From assembly GCA_013398055.1 (NCBI GenBank), contig VZRS01002403.1, forward strand, positions 39,074 through 103,073: a DNA stretch of 64,000 bases, written 5' to 3'. The notes under the pieces are model-generated. The model was not told the origin of the DNA and searched no databases. It saw only the letters and a program-made list of their open reading frames with translations. The stretch comes from Ifrita kowaldi (Eukaryota > Chordata > Aves > Passeriformes > Cinclosomatidae). Below, in pieces: positions 25,060 to 35,670 of the stretch (the first letter of the stretch is position 1; the number at the start of each line of letters is the position of its first letter). Position numbers and translations under genes: made by a program.

Positions 25060-25315
25060 ATAGGCTTTTATGGCCAAAAAAGGTCATTGTGATCATCTCC
25101 TCTGACCTGTATAATACTAACCCATAGGATCTCACTAAGTAAAATGTGCAGAGAAGTTTCTACCCTGTTACAGTCAATAGGTGTTTTGTCATTCCCTTTA
25201 AAGAAACTATGTTCAAGACTCAAGAGTAATTTTGGTTTTAAGAATTTGAATGACAAATAAACTCTCAACTCTTTTGCAGAGCTAGTCCAGAAATCTATCT
25301 TAAACACCAATTTTA
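25060..25315 (-). mobile_element. Ancient CR1 LINE 3' remnant, minus strand
   Basis: GGTCATTGTGATCATCTCC, then TCTGACCTGTATAATACTA and ATAGGATCTCACTAAGTAA follow the 3' end (reverse orientation) of the old CR1 group shared by birds, turtles and crocodilians. In that group GACCATTGTGATCATCTAGTC precedes TGACCTCCTGTATAACA. Substitutions and small deletions are frequent, as expected for an old insertion. The upstream limit is blurred; similarity fades around 25315. Confidence 0.6.
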
Positions 25316-26601
25316 GCCTAAAAACTCAAGATAAATTAAGCTCACATGAAAACACTTTATGATCATGTTAATTTGTTTTATCACACCAACCCTCCATCTA
25401 AATTGCAGGAATTTTATCACAACACACATGTTAATGAACATTTTCTTAGGTAAGGGCTTTTGATTGGGCCATTTTGTAACAGAAATAATTTCATAGTGTT
25501 AAGAATACGCAGTCTCTTTTGAATGTAGAACCAGTGGTTTTTACAGCCATAATAGACTATAGGATGCACAGTTTTTAAAAAGCAGTACCATCTTTTGTTA
25601 CTTAGAATGTAATATGTAGTTGAAAAAGAAGGTGCCATGTGCAGAAACTGAGTCCTGAGACCTGGTAAAGAGTCTGTAAATGCTTATAATCGCAAACTGC
25701 TGTAGCTGGTAAGTTCCTCAGGGAAACAAAAAGTCTCAGATGGTAGATTTTTACCCATATTCTGGATAAACAAACAAACAAACAAAAAAAGTTGTTTTCT
25801 AATAATGCTTGTGACTCCTATAGTCATTCATACTGAGATTCCAGTTACTGGATCTCAACTACCTTGTATGCAGAGACATGGGTACTTGCAGTCAAAATTC
25901 TCCCTTAGAATAATAAAGAACCTGAATGTGTGCAAGAGAGTGACTTTTTCTATATTTTTGAGACCAGAGTGGAGAATTTTTTGGAGGAAAAGAAATATAT
26001 TCTGTACTTTCATTTCTCTTCATTTCCTTCATACAGATATTTCAGGGCAGTCTCATTTCAAGTATTGCATTTGAGAAGAAAAGTTCACAGAACACTACAG
26101 AGCTTATTGTCCAGATCTTCAGTTTGGAGCTACGTGAATTGATTACATACTTTCAACTCAAAATGAACTTTAGACTGTTGGTTTGTTAGGTTGCGTACTG
26201 GGGGGGTTAGTACCATCTTCTCTGATCCAGCAAGTAACTTGGCAAGTTCATGGACGACATGGGAGACCTTTTCTGGGCCCTGCCTCTGCCTACAGTGCCT
26301 GATTCTGCAGAAAATTGGCATAATTGTGAAGGTTTGAGGATTTATTCTTCTCAGTCTTCTCTGTTGGTGTCAGTTCAGTTTGTCCAAATAACCAGGCATT
26401 CATTGCTACCCATCTCTCTGACCTCCCAGGCGACTTCCAGAAGAGGGAATTGTTTTTATCTCAAACTCACGGCAATGTTTAAATCCAGCTCACCCAGTGA
26501 GCTTTTGTTCAAATTTCTCTGTGAACAAAGCAGGCAGCAGAAATTAATTAGGTTCTCCATCTTTAGTGCCTACTCATCACACTAGAAGCTCTTCATAGAG
26601 C
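25316..26601. other. Unique non-coding sequence with small (AAAC)n repeat
   Basis: Contains a short AAAC repeat at 25768-25790. Overlapping frames at 25805-26142 and 26250-26585 on + are unrecognised. Confidence 0.45.
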
Positions 26602-26636
26602 TTTGCTGGTTTTGGCTGGAGTAGAGTTAATTAAAA
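26602..26636 (+). mobile_element. 35-bp scrap of the ERV LTR family at 2330-2915
   Basis: TTTGCTGGTTTTGGCTGG followed by AGTAGAGTTAATT closely matches the opening of the LTR that sits at 2330-2915 on the minus strand (TGTGCTGGTTTTGCCTGG, then GATAGAGTTA). Here it lies on the + strand. Similarity stops after about 35 bases; no promoter or 3' portion follows. It may be the remnant of a mostly deleted solo LTR. Confidence 0.5.
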
Positions 26637-27662
26637 TTGGTTATACAATTCTTCCATTATCATTAAATAAGGGCAGGAAAGAAAGGAGTGTGCTGGGCCT
26701 GGAAGCAGGATGCTTTGTTGTGAAAAGCACCTCACCTGCCTTCCTCCAGTGATTGCTTTATTTCTACAGAGAAGATAGCTCCAACAAGCAAACTGAGAGC
26801 TTCCTCCCTGCTTTGCCCTCCTTGCATGTTCAATCCAGTCATGGATAGTGTGGATTCCAGGCAGGAGCAGGAATGTGGTTTGCAGGTCCCTTGGAAGAGA
26901 ATGAAACTGAGATAGATTTCCTGCAATGCTGCTGAGTAATGGGGTAAAACAGTAAAATTCCTTTTGGGGAGGAAAAAAAGTGAAGCCAAAATGTAGTTCG
27001 TGTGGTTTGATTTTTATTAGCCAAAATAAGGCATCCATTAATGCACTGGTTTTACTCCTAAGTCGACAATGGACTGTCTGTGTGCATCCTTTCTGACACT
27101 ACAGGAAATTTCTCAGACTACCTGCTTTCTCTGAAGATTTAACAATAAACTTGTTACTAGAATCAGGGTTCCTGGCTTGTCTAGACTCTTAATTTTCATC
27201 ACTGTAATAAGCTATCTTGTTTATAATAAATAAACCTGTTTTCCCCTCCTATTTTTGCAATGCAAAATGAAATCTTTTCAGGGTATAACCTGTATGTGTT
27301 TAAGCATACTTTAAACTGCTGTGACTTTTGAATTTTGTGATTAAATGTAATTGTGATTGACTACCTGCTGCCAGTCTCACCTGATTTCTAGAACTCTCAT
27401 AGAAATTAAAGCTTTCATCTCAACAAGAATTACTCGTCAAAATAATTTCTAATAAGCAACACTTTCCCCTTATGTATATTCTGTAATTCTAAGAGAAGGA
27501 CATTATATTGAATGCACTTGATGCATAACTGTAATGGAAAAAAATGGAAGACACAGCCTACTAAATTTTCAGCCCTGGGAGGAGATGGAATCAGTCCCAC
27601 TGTATGTTGTTTATTATACAATTAATTTCATTCAGTGTAATAACCAAAATGTTCTCTTTCAG
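26637..27662. other. Unique non-coding sequence, no gene seen
   Basis: The minus-strand frame at 26631-27038 (135 codons) overlaps two other minus-strand frames and shows no known domain. No repeat was recognised. Confidence 0.45.
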
Positions 27663-27732
27663 TGAGAATTATTTTCTTGTTGACCTCAAGAAGAGAGCAG
27701 ATTTCCCTGGTTCATTAAAAATAAATGTCAAA
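27663..27732 (+). other. Candidate 70-bp internal exon
   Basis: TTCTCTTTCAG precedes 70 bases ending at a consensus donor, AAA|GTAAGA. With one base completing a split codon the segment reads ENYFLVDLKKRADFPGSLKI then N-V-K, 23 codons without a stop (phase 2 in, phase 0 out). Its outgoing phase fits the incoming phase of the exon-like segment at 28641, 0.9 kb downstream. The incoming phase does not match the phase-1 candidates upstream, so an intervening exon would be needed. I do not recognise the peptide. Confidence 0.2.
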
Positions 27733-27859
27733 GTAAGATTATGTATAAATGCATTTACAGCTGATTACTTCATTTTTTCATAAAATCATATGTAGAATTT
27801 CAAACCACCTTTGTCATTGGTGACATGTACAATCAAAATTCTAACAACATATGACAGAC

Positions 27860-28030
27860 TTTCCTTCTTTCCCCCTCCTCTTGGCCCCACACAAGAAGTC
27901 TTGATTAATTCCTACTGCTATGACGGGAAGAAAAAGGGGGAGATATTTGCACATGGGGGCAAGCTTTGACAGCCGTACTACAAGGACCTCTTCATCTTTA
28001 CGGAAGACAGAGAGTTTAGTCCAATTTCCC
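27860..28030. promoter_or_regulatory. Small candidate conserved non-coding element
   Basis: A compact segment with CpGs unusual for the surroundings (GACGGGAAG, CCGTACTAC, TTACGGAAG) and a TTGATTAATTCC homeodomain-like word. No repeat signature and no open frame of note. Confidence 0.22.
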
Positions 28031-28640
28031 TAAGCCCTCTTCATAACCATTGCAAACACAGTGAAGAAGTTCACCTTCCACTATTTTAAAAAATTATAAC
28101 TTTAATCCCTTTGGCAGGGTTCTTATAAATGGATGTGACACCTAAACTTTAAAAATAATCATCTTATATATTAAGGTGCTATAGCAGTACAGGAAAATAA
28201 ACCTCATATTTAGCTGGTGCCTCCAGCCTCTATTCCATTAAACAGCCAGGGAGGGACCTGTGTTCTGTCATGATTGCTGAGCCTGTAGTATTTAAATGGG
28301 ACATGGAACCCTTTGAAAATCTAGCTTTGGACTTGTGCAAGGAGATTCTGAAAATCTGGATCCTTCTTAATCTAAGCAATGTGCTTATGCCCCTGATTGG
28401 AACAAGCAAGGTTGTTCTCATCACATTCAGTCTTGCTTTACAGTGAAGTCACCGTTTCTTGGATCAAAGAGATGCCTCTCAAATGACCGGAGTTCCTGAA
28501 TTAGAGTTTTGGCTCATGTACCAATACCTGGAGTTAAAGGTCCATAATTTTCACTGCATTTTAGAAAAAGAAAAAGGATAGTAACCAAGCAATAAACTTT
28601 GCCTTTCTTTCCCTACTCTCCACTCCACTCCTTTTGCTAG
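28031..28640. other. Unique non-coding sequence, no gene seen
   Basis: Nothing gene-like; the minus-strand frame at 28230-28424 is unrecognised. Confidence 0.4.
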
Positions 28641-28757
28641 ATCCTCATAGGTGCATACCCTGCACAAGTGGTGCATTGGTACTTCAAACTAATGCCTGCT
28701 TTGCTGGTGACATCTCCAACCTCTGTTGCATATATACAGTATGCTTTGAGTGGTAAG
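28641..28757 (+). other. Candidate 117-bp internal exon
   Basis: A long pyrimidine tract (about 28598-28638) ends in GCTAG, one of the strongest acceptor-like signals in the window. The next 117 bases are open in phase 0: 39 codons beginning I-L-I-G-A-Y-P-A-Q-V-V-H-W-Y-F-K and including P-A-L-L-V-T-S-P-T-S. They end at AAG|GTAAGA. A second donor, AGTG|GTAAGG, lies five bases upstream. The peptide has a hydrophobic middle but I cannot assign it to a family. A 39-codon open stretch is not rare by chance, so the splice signals are the main support. Confidence 0.25.
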
Positions 28758-30199
28758 GTAAGATCTTTTCCCTATAAAACCATGTTAAAACTTTGCTTCT
28801 GAGCCATGTCTTTGTTTTGTTTTGCTTTATGTTGTTTACAGACTTTTGCATTTACTCTAACCAGTACAAGACTGAGGGTAAACACATCTACAGTATATTT
28901 TTAAAAAATCTTTCTCCATTTAAGGAGAACATCTGTTTGTATACATTTCTTTCCCATGAAAAGTTTTAAAAATGTTTTAACTTATACTAATCCAGGCAAG
29001 GTGATGTTCTTCCATAGAAAAAAAAGGCACAGACTAAAAGAGTTCTTGGAGCACCACAATATTTACTTAACACAGGCCTTAACACAGACATGCAGTAATT
29101 CCCATTATGTATCTAAAGAAGATTGGAAGAGCATGGTGTTTGTGCAGTTGGGTATAATCAATAGTATGGGGTTCTTCCTCTTCAAACTCTGTTTCAAAGG
29201 AGCTGAACAAAGAGGTGCAAAGAGGAAACAAAGAATACACTTCTTATGATGCATTGGCTAGTAAGTACAGATAGACTGGATTTAGAGAACTCATCATTTC
29301 CTGCTGATATAGGTTGACTTTTGTGGTCTCTTGCGTAACAGGGATGAACAGGATGGATTGCATGGACTGCTCCGTAGTTTGAACGTTTGGTGTGCTTTCA
29401 AACAAAGGAGGTACTCTCAAACAAAAGAGCTACTCAAAACAGATAAACGTTGTGGAATTTGCCTTCAAAATTAGTTAGTCTCTGTATAGATCTTTCAGGA
29501 TGTGTGACTCTGTGTCATGGGACAAAGGACACGAGAGAAGGGGGGAGTGTATTGATCTGAGCTCTTTGTTTCCATCCCCCTCCCTCAGATGGGGTACAGT
29601 GGAGTCAAAATAGCCTGTACACTTTGCAGAAAACAGAGTGTCTGCGTACATGGGGATGTGATAAGCATTTCTAAAAAGGAATAAAAATAGTCCAGACATG
29701 GTAGTATGTAAGAGAAATACAAAGTGAAAGAAGAAGAAAAGTCGTTCCCATACCTCAGGGAGGAAGTGAAAATGCCAGGCCTAATCTTACTTCTAGACAA
29801 TTCTGCTGATCCTCAGTGCCAGGGCACACTTAAAAAAACCTAACAGCTTTTGAAGGATATTTTAAATTACAGACACCAACTTGTCTTGATTCATGATTTT
29901 TGTTATTTTACTGTGCTTTTCTTTGAAATCCTGGTTTGTTTCTCTCTGTGCAACTGCAGGTCTTTCATAAATGATGATATTTGAGTTACCACTATGCAAT
30001 TATGAAAACAAGGCATAAAGAGGGTAGGCTCACCAGTGACAGAGCCAACTATGACAGTTTTGCTCTTTTTTTTTTTTAACTTTGGGGCAGCAACAGGATT
30101 TTCATGGTGAGTTTTGGTTAGAAAAGTTACTTTGGAAAAAGTATTTTTTTAATTCAGTGAATAGATTTATTTACAAAAAAAAAAAAAGGAGAATTATTT
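28758..30199. other. Unique non-coding sequence, no gene seen
   Basis: Contains A- and T-runs (about 30069-30079 and 30174-30187). Frames at 28956-29249 (+), 29475-29699 (-) and 29585-29800 (-) are unrecognised. Confidence 0.45.
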
Positions 30200-31130
30200 A
30201 AGGGGAGAATGGAGCATGAGAAACTAGTTCATCTGGTTTCACCTCTTGTTTAGAGTAAAATCTACCTTGTGTTTGGTTATAACTATCACAGCATCCAGCC
30301 TTGATTTGAAGCAATCAGGAGATGGATAATCCACCATTTCCTTTGGTAGTTTGTTCCAACAGTTAATCATTCTCACTGTGGCTTATTTCCAATTGGAATT
30401 TGTCTGGCTTTTAGCCATTGGTTCTTGTTATTCCTTTCTGTATTAGATTAAAGAGGCCTTTACTACCTTGTATTTTCTTCCTGTGAAGGCACTTATGTAC
30501 TGTAATCAAACCACCTCTCAATTTTCTTTTTGATAAGCTAAATGGATGGAGCTCTGTAAGTCTTCCACTGAAAAACAGCTCCTTCAGGCCTCAAATAAGT
30601 TTTGTGGCTTTTTATCTCACCCTCTCCAATTCTTCAATATGGTTTTTAGAAAGTGAGCACAAGCTGTGTGCAATATCTCTGTCTTGTTTTCTAGAGACCT
30701 GGTCCCAGTTGCTCTCATGTCTCTTCTATTTATTCACCCAACAGTTAGATTAACTTTTTCCATGAAATCAAAATGGAAGCCCATTGAGTTGTGTGCTCAC
30801 CATGCCATCTGTACCCCTTTTAGAATAACTCCTGAAGAAAAACAGTGTCCCACATTTCTGTTTTGCTGCATACCTCACTTTGAATTCTCTGTACTGCACA
30901 CTGGACCCAGAATTCCAATGGATTCAGGGCACTCATTCAACAGGCCAGCCAGCCTCTTACTCACTTCCAGTTTTAACAGACTTTTTGCTATCCCCAGATT
31001 TTAACCACAGAAATATTTCCATAAGTACACCACTCTTTAAAGCACTGCAAGGACCAGGCACTTGGCTGTTTCCTCACTCATGCTCTGATGTACTTTGAGT
31101 AATGTGTTTGGCCAAAACTTCATTGCTACA
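30200..31130 (-). mobile_element. Ancient CR1 LINE remnant, minus strand
   Basis: This follows the reverse orientation of the old amniote CR1 3' region with many substitutions. Landmarks are CCAGCCTTGATTTGAAG, CCATTTCCTTTGGTAG, TTGTTCCAACAGTTAATCAT, TTATTTCCAATTGGAATTTG, AGCCATTGGTTCTTGTTATT, TGTAATCAAACCACCTCTCA, TTTTTGATAAGCTAAATGGA, TGTGGCTTTTTATCTCACCC and CTCTCCAATTCTTCAATATG. Similarity weakens beyond about 30720, where ATTCACCCAACAGTTAGATT still fits the same family. The open frames at 30666-31098 are not genes. An unusually long relic by the standards of this window. Confidence 0.75.
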
Positions 31131-32127
31131 TTAGAGTTTTTCAGAGTAGAATGTTAGATTCCATACAAAAACTAACATGAAGCTAAATATCATTTCTTCC
31201 TTTAGTTAAGTTTGTGGGACCAGTAAATTTCACTAGCTATACTTTTTCCAATAGTGACACAACACTAGCTACCTTTCAATTTCCCAAAATCTTTCAGTGT
31301 TCTGTATCAGGTCTCTTTGAATTCTTACATATGATCAAGTCCATAGACTTAGAAACTTCTTTATTTTGCATCCTTCTGAATTACTAATGTAGGACTTCCT
31401 AATGCATTATTGATTACAACAATGATGATTGATTACAACATTATCTTGATATTTATAAAAACAGCATCAATATTCATTATTAAAATTCAAAATTGTGTCA
31501 TTAGAAACTAACGATAACACCCCTGCTCTGCTAGCACTTGTTTCTTTTAAGGATTTCTTCTCACTGATTTTCATTTGTTCATCATTTTATACAACCCTTA
31601 GTTCCCAGCATCCTTATTTTCTATACTAAAGTCCATTTTCTACTAATATTTTACATTGGAGTTTTCATGTTTTTCCTCTTAGTGCCCTGTTGTAATGGGT
31701 GCATTCAACCAGCCATTAAAATAAAATGGGTTTTTCCTTTACTGATGGTCATGGATCTCAGAGGATTTTTGCCTTCTGATAAAACCTGTTCTTCAAATTT
31801 CATTCATACTTACATAGTCCAAATCCCCTTTTTTTCTTGTAATGTCAATTTAGCTCTAGAAGAGATGCCACACATCACAATGCAGTGCGTTAACCTCTCA
31901 GTACCATATTAAAATGCAAGTTCATTATTACTAGAATAAATTAGTTTAAAAATATTTTAAGTGTAACTTTAGAGGAGAAGGTTTTTATCCTTGTTCTTGA
32001 CTCTGCACATGTGATGATGAAGATTTTGCTCAAAACATTTTGTAATCATGGTCAATGTGTTGACCAAATGGATTGGACCACTCCACTCTTGCCAGGTTTT
32101 TTATTCATATGTCTTTTAGTGAAACAC
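31131..32127. other. Unique or unrecognised old sequence
   Basis: No gene seen. A 13-bp perfect direct repeat, ATTGATTACAACA, occurs at 31409-31421 and 31428-31440. The stretch could contain further decayed repeat sequence that I cannot identify. Confidence 0.4.
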
Positions 32128-32149
32128 TTCTGTCACTGCAGTGACAGAA
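32128..32149. repeat. 22-bp perfect palindrome
   Basis: TTCTGTCACTG is followed directly by its exact reverse complement, with no spacer. Each half contains the TGACAG core bound by TGIF/MEIS/PREP-type TALE homeodomain proteins, so the palindrome is a dyad of that motif. It does not extend past 22 bases. Confidence 0.9.
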
Positions 32150-33716
32150 TCCATCTCTTTTTGAATGGTCTTTGTTGACTTGTCATGTGGCCAGTAAGGT
32201 CATCTTTTTCTCTGCCCGACAAAGAGGTAGGAAGCTTTCTACAAATTTATTTTTACTAGAATTGTTTGGTTTAAAAGAAAGCATGCTCATTCACAGTTGA
32301 TGGGTGGTGACTCTTGTAGTTTTGCCCACTGCAGTTCCCTGTCAGATGGGTAAACATGCTTCTTTGTCTGAACATCTCAAAATTAAAACTCAGATTTGCA
32401 AAAGCCTTTACTTATTTTATTCTCCAAATCTCCATTTCAGAAATTGTCATAGCAGTACCAGTGCAAGTCAGTTGGATTTAGCAGTATTGGTAATTAGCTC
32501 ACATTGGGGATTGCTTTCATGCCTTTATATTTACTGTCCTGAAAGATTTGTGGACTTTTGTTGACTGAGAACCCACTCGATGTCCAACTGCCTCTTTTAT
32601 ACCTGAAGCCTTCCACTTGTGTTTGTATCTACTGAAAGATTAAGATACTTCTTTTTTTCTGATGCAAGAAGTTGGGGTTTTTTTAAACAAAAGTCCTCTT
32701 CGATTTTCAGTGTCCATTGATGAAAAGCATCACCTTTGGATGTAAGGGCTTTCAGTCCACCAGGAATGTGTGTGTTCAGAAGGAAACTCAGGGTGAGAAT
32801 GCCAACCAACGTGGTGTTTGCTGGAACAGACACATAAACTGTCAAATTTTTCATTTGTCTGATGGTGGTACTGGCTCAGACTGAAATCTCAAAGGGCAAG
32901 TGTTGTGAAGAACTATTTGTTCTTTTGTTTCCGAAGGGAGTTGATAACATGTTCCACAACTGTCTTTGCACTGCCAAATAAACCTGAGAAATCACTGTAT
33001 CATAGATATTCACTTAAATAGAAATAATTACAGCCCATGCAATTATGTATGTCACACAGGCTTATGTTTGGCCTAGCTAGTGCAAAAACTCTATGCTCAG
33101 AAATGTGAACCATATGGAGCATGATACTTTTGTCTCTACAAAAATTAGTTCTGACGTCTAACATGGGTTTGTTTTCTAAATCTAACCAGCCTGAACACCC
33201 CAGCTTAAATGTTGCATATGATTTGGTTTATAGAAACCCAGTAATATAATTAGAAATGGGGTCAAATCAAAATGATAGAATTTCATATTGCAATACTGCA
33301 AACTTGGTGGAAGTTTGGTTCTGTGTTTGAACTTTTCAACCTTGGACCCAACTCTCACTAAACTGTAGTACATCTGACTTCATTTTATGGGTACAAATTT
33401 GCCCTTGTAAAACTTGCACTCTCATTCTGTCACATACTTAATTTACAGTGGAAATCTGATCACAGTCACCTCTAATTATCTGATTTGCAGCACTACTTAT
33501 TGCACACAACTTATTTGCAGCACAGCTTATTACTGAAGGGCAAAAATAGGCTGTAAACCTTACAGATGGAAAATACATATAGCAACATTCAAAAATATGG
33601 TAGGATTTGGGCTTTAGAAAACTTTCAGACTAATCTGGAGTTTCACACAGCTTGTTCAGTGTTGAAACCTCTTTTTTTTTCCTCCTTACTTTAAAACAAC
33701 ATTTTCTTCAAGGCAG
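32150..33716. other. Unique non-coding sequence, no gene seen
   Basis: No gene. An imperfect 30-bp-period duplication at 33483-33501 and 33513-33531 shares ATTTGCAGCAC plus CTTATT. Confidence 0.45.
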
Positions 33717-33806
33717 ACTTAAAGGAAATGCATACTTTTTTCACTGTGGGAAATGCTGAATTAGACACCGAGCTTGGAACCCTCTCCAGAAAATGGACAG
33801 GCACAG
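33717..33806 (+). other. Candidate 90-bp internal exon (weak donor)
   Basis: A T-rich tract and CTTCAAGGCAG precede 90 bases open in phase 1 to 1. They read L-K-E-M-H-T-F-F-T-V-G-N-A-E-L-D-T-E-L-G and continue to W-T-G-T. The acceptor choice is ambiguous (TTCAAG or GGCAG); the same frame is open with either. The donor ACAG|GTAGTT is a poor match to consensus. The peptide is not recognised. Confidence 0.17.
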
Positions 33807-34699
33807 GTAGTTGGCTTTTGGGCAGGAAGATGGATCCAATATTTGTTGTGTTTTGATCTCAGTCTTCTCAACATTGCAGAGTTTCTGGCTTTGTTCAATT
33901 ATTTTTTTCAGTGTCCTTGCTTTCAGTGCAGCATTTGACTACTGTGTGCACCAGGTGCAAACAGGGACAGAGTAAGTTAGAGGAAGTTTAACTGTTTCGT
34001 TCATACTGAGAAGTTCTCTGGTCATCCCTCTACCCCTCTGCTTTTTTCTTACCTCTCTCCTCCTCTCTCTTTCCCGCATTTGAATTTCTCTGTGCTCAGC
34101 CTTTTCTTTATTGTTGCTTTGTATTGTGACTGGATTTTTTCCCCTTTCTCTTCAGTTTCACTTAACTGGAACATTAAGTAATCCTGAAGTTCTGCTATGA
34201 ATTCTGAGCTACTCCAAGTTTTAAGTTAATTCAAGAATGAAACAAAAAAGTTTGCTTCTCCTCAGACAGGGGATGTGATTTTTTAAAATAGTTTTTCAGG
34301 AGTATATAGTACCAGCTCTCCAATTTGAAGATAGTATTTGACTACCTTTTAACTTGTAATTTCCCACTAAAAGCACTAAAAAAACACATGCTAAACTTCT
34401 GCATGTTCAGTGGTCTTTTGTTAAAGTTAGATTTTAAAATTAGAAGAAATGAAAAGCCTAATTCTCTCGAATATGGCAATATAGAAAAGATCAGGCTTTG
34501 TACCAGTTTAGACAACTTTTGAGATCCTGAAGAAATGAAAAAAATATAAATCCCACAAAGGACCAAAAAAAGGACAGGGATTCTTTCTTTCTTTTTTTTT
34601 TTTCACCAGTGTGGTGTGTGCATGTGTGTTCTTGTGATAAAGCTGTGAAGTTTTTGGCTGCCCTTTTCTGGCTTCTGTTGTTTTCTAGGGGCTCAGTGG
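33807..34699. other. Unique non-coding sequence, no gene seen
   Basis: Contains a CT-rich tract at 34024-34075. Frames at 34325-34522 (+), 34342-34566 (-) and 34491-34736 (-) are Lys/Phe-rich and not credible. Confidence 0.45.
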
Positions 34700-35000
34700 G
34701 ATAGATAGTTTGTGCTGTGACAGGACATGCCAACAAATTGCATCACTTCTGCCTCGGTGGCCGAGGACAATGACATGCCATATGCCCATGGCAAGAAATG
34801 AATGGGGCTCATTTACACTGGCACTGGGTGCCTTCAGCCCTGTCAGTCTTCAGAGGCTATCCATGGCAAATTGGAAAGTAGCACTGGAGTAGCAGCAGCA
34901 TGAAGAGATGCAGCCTGAAAAGCTTCCAGCATTCATAACTTTATGAACAACATGCAGCCTTGAAAGGCAAAAAATATCCATGTGACACCCTGGATGCACT
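34700..35000. promoter_or_regulatory. Candidate conserved non-coding element
   Basis: A GC-richer, repeat-free segment. It includes a CpG-containing hairpin CCTCGG-TGG-CCGAGG at 34752-34766, GAGGACAATGACATG (SOX-like ACAATG), CATATGCCCATGG and CCATGGCAAATTGG. No recognised protein is encoded by the overlapping frames. Resembles an enhancer. Confidence 0.32.
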
Positions 35001-35129
35001 TATCCTATCCCTTTGCAATTTAACCTTTTGCTTTCAGAAAGAAATAGAATCACCAGTCCTTTCCTCCTGTGTGTTTTTCACATGCCACTAAAAAATAGAA
35101 AATTAAAAACAAAATCTTTGAGTAAATTC

Positions 35130-35470
35130 CAGCTGCAAGAAGAAAACAAAAACACAGTGGGTGTCACGCTTCACGCATTCAAAACAGTTTCTCTGCTCAA
35201 ACAGACTGCCGCAAAGATTTGCCCCAAAGTTGACCCCGTTGCCTCCAGTTTGCACTCCAGCAACAACAAAACTCATATTTGGCCTCTGACCTTCTTGGCA
35301 GCACATCATTTGTTTCCATGTGTTGAAGCAAAGGATGATGGGCGATGATTAAAGAGCAATGGGTCTGTTGGCCTGAGACACTAATGAGGATGAAATGAGA
35401 AGGTCAGCGATCATCCTCACATGGCAAACTAGGACATGGAGCTAATCTGTTGTTAATTGTCCTTTACATT
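35130..35470. promoter_or_regulatory. Candidate conserved non-coding element
   Basis: Balanced-composition block with retained CpGs (TCACGCTTCACGCATTC, TGCCGCAAAG, ACCCCGTTGCC, GGGCGATGATTAAAG, CAGCGATCATCC) and TAAT words (ACACTAATGAGGATG, GTTGTTAATTGTC). Open frames on both strands (35013-35348 and 35103-35309) are unrecognised and cancel each other as evidence. Its separation from the block at 34700-35000 is by AT-rich sequence. Confidence 0.35.
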
Positions 35471-35593
35471 TGTTTTAAGGACAGTGGCAGGGATAGGTGG
35501 CAGTCATATGTCTCCCTTCTTTATAATCTCTGTAATTAGCATGAGAAATAGAGCTAGGCTTGCCTGGAGAAGCCTGAAATGTACTTTGCAAGT

Positions 35594-35670
35594 GGGTTAT
35601 TTTATTTTATTTTACTTTATTTTATTTTATTTTATTTTATTTTATTTTATTTTATTTTATTTTATTTTTC
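35594..35670. repeat. (TTTTA)n microsatellite
   Basis: About 75 bases of TTTTA/TTTAT pentanucleotide units with one TTTAC interruption (near 35610). The Phe-Ile-Leu-Phe-Tyr run in the overlapping + frame is this repeat translated. Confidence 0.97.

Noticed and set aside
26631..27038. 135-codon minus-strand open frame
   Set aside because: Overlaps two other minus-strand frames, no known domain, no gene context.
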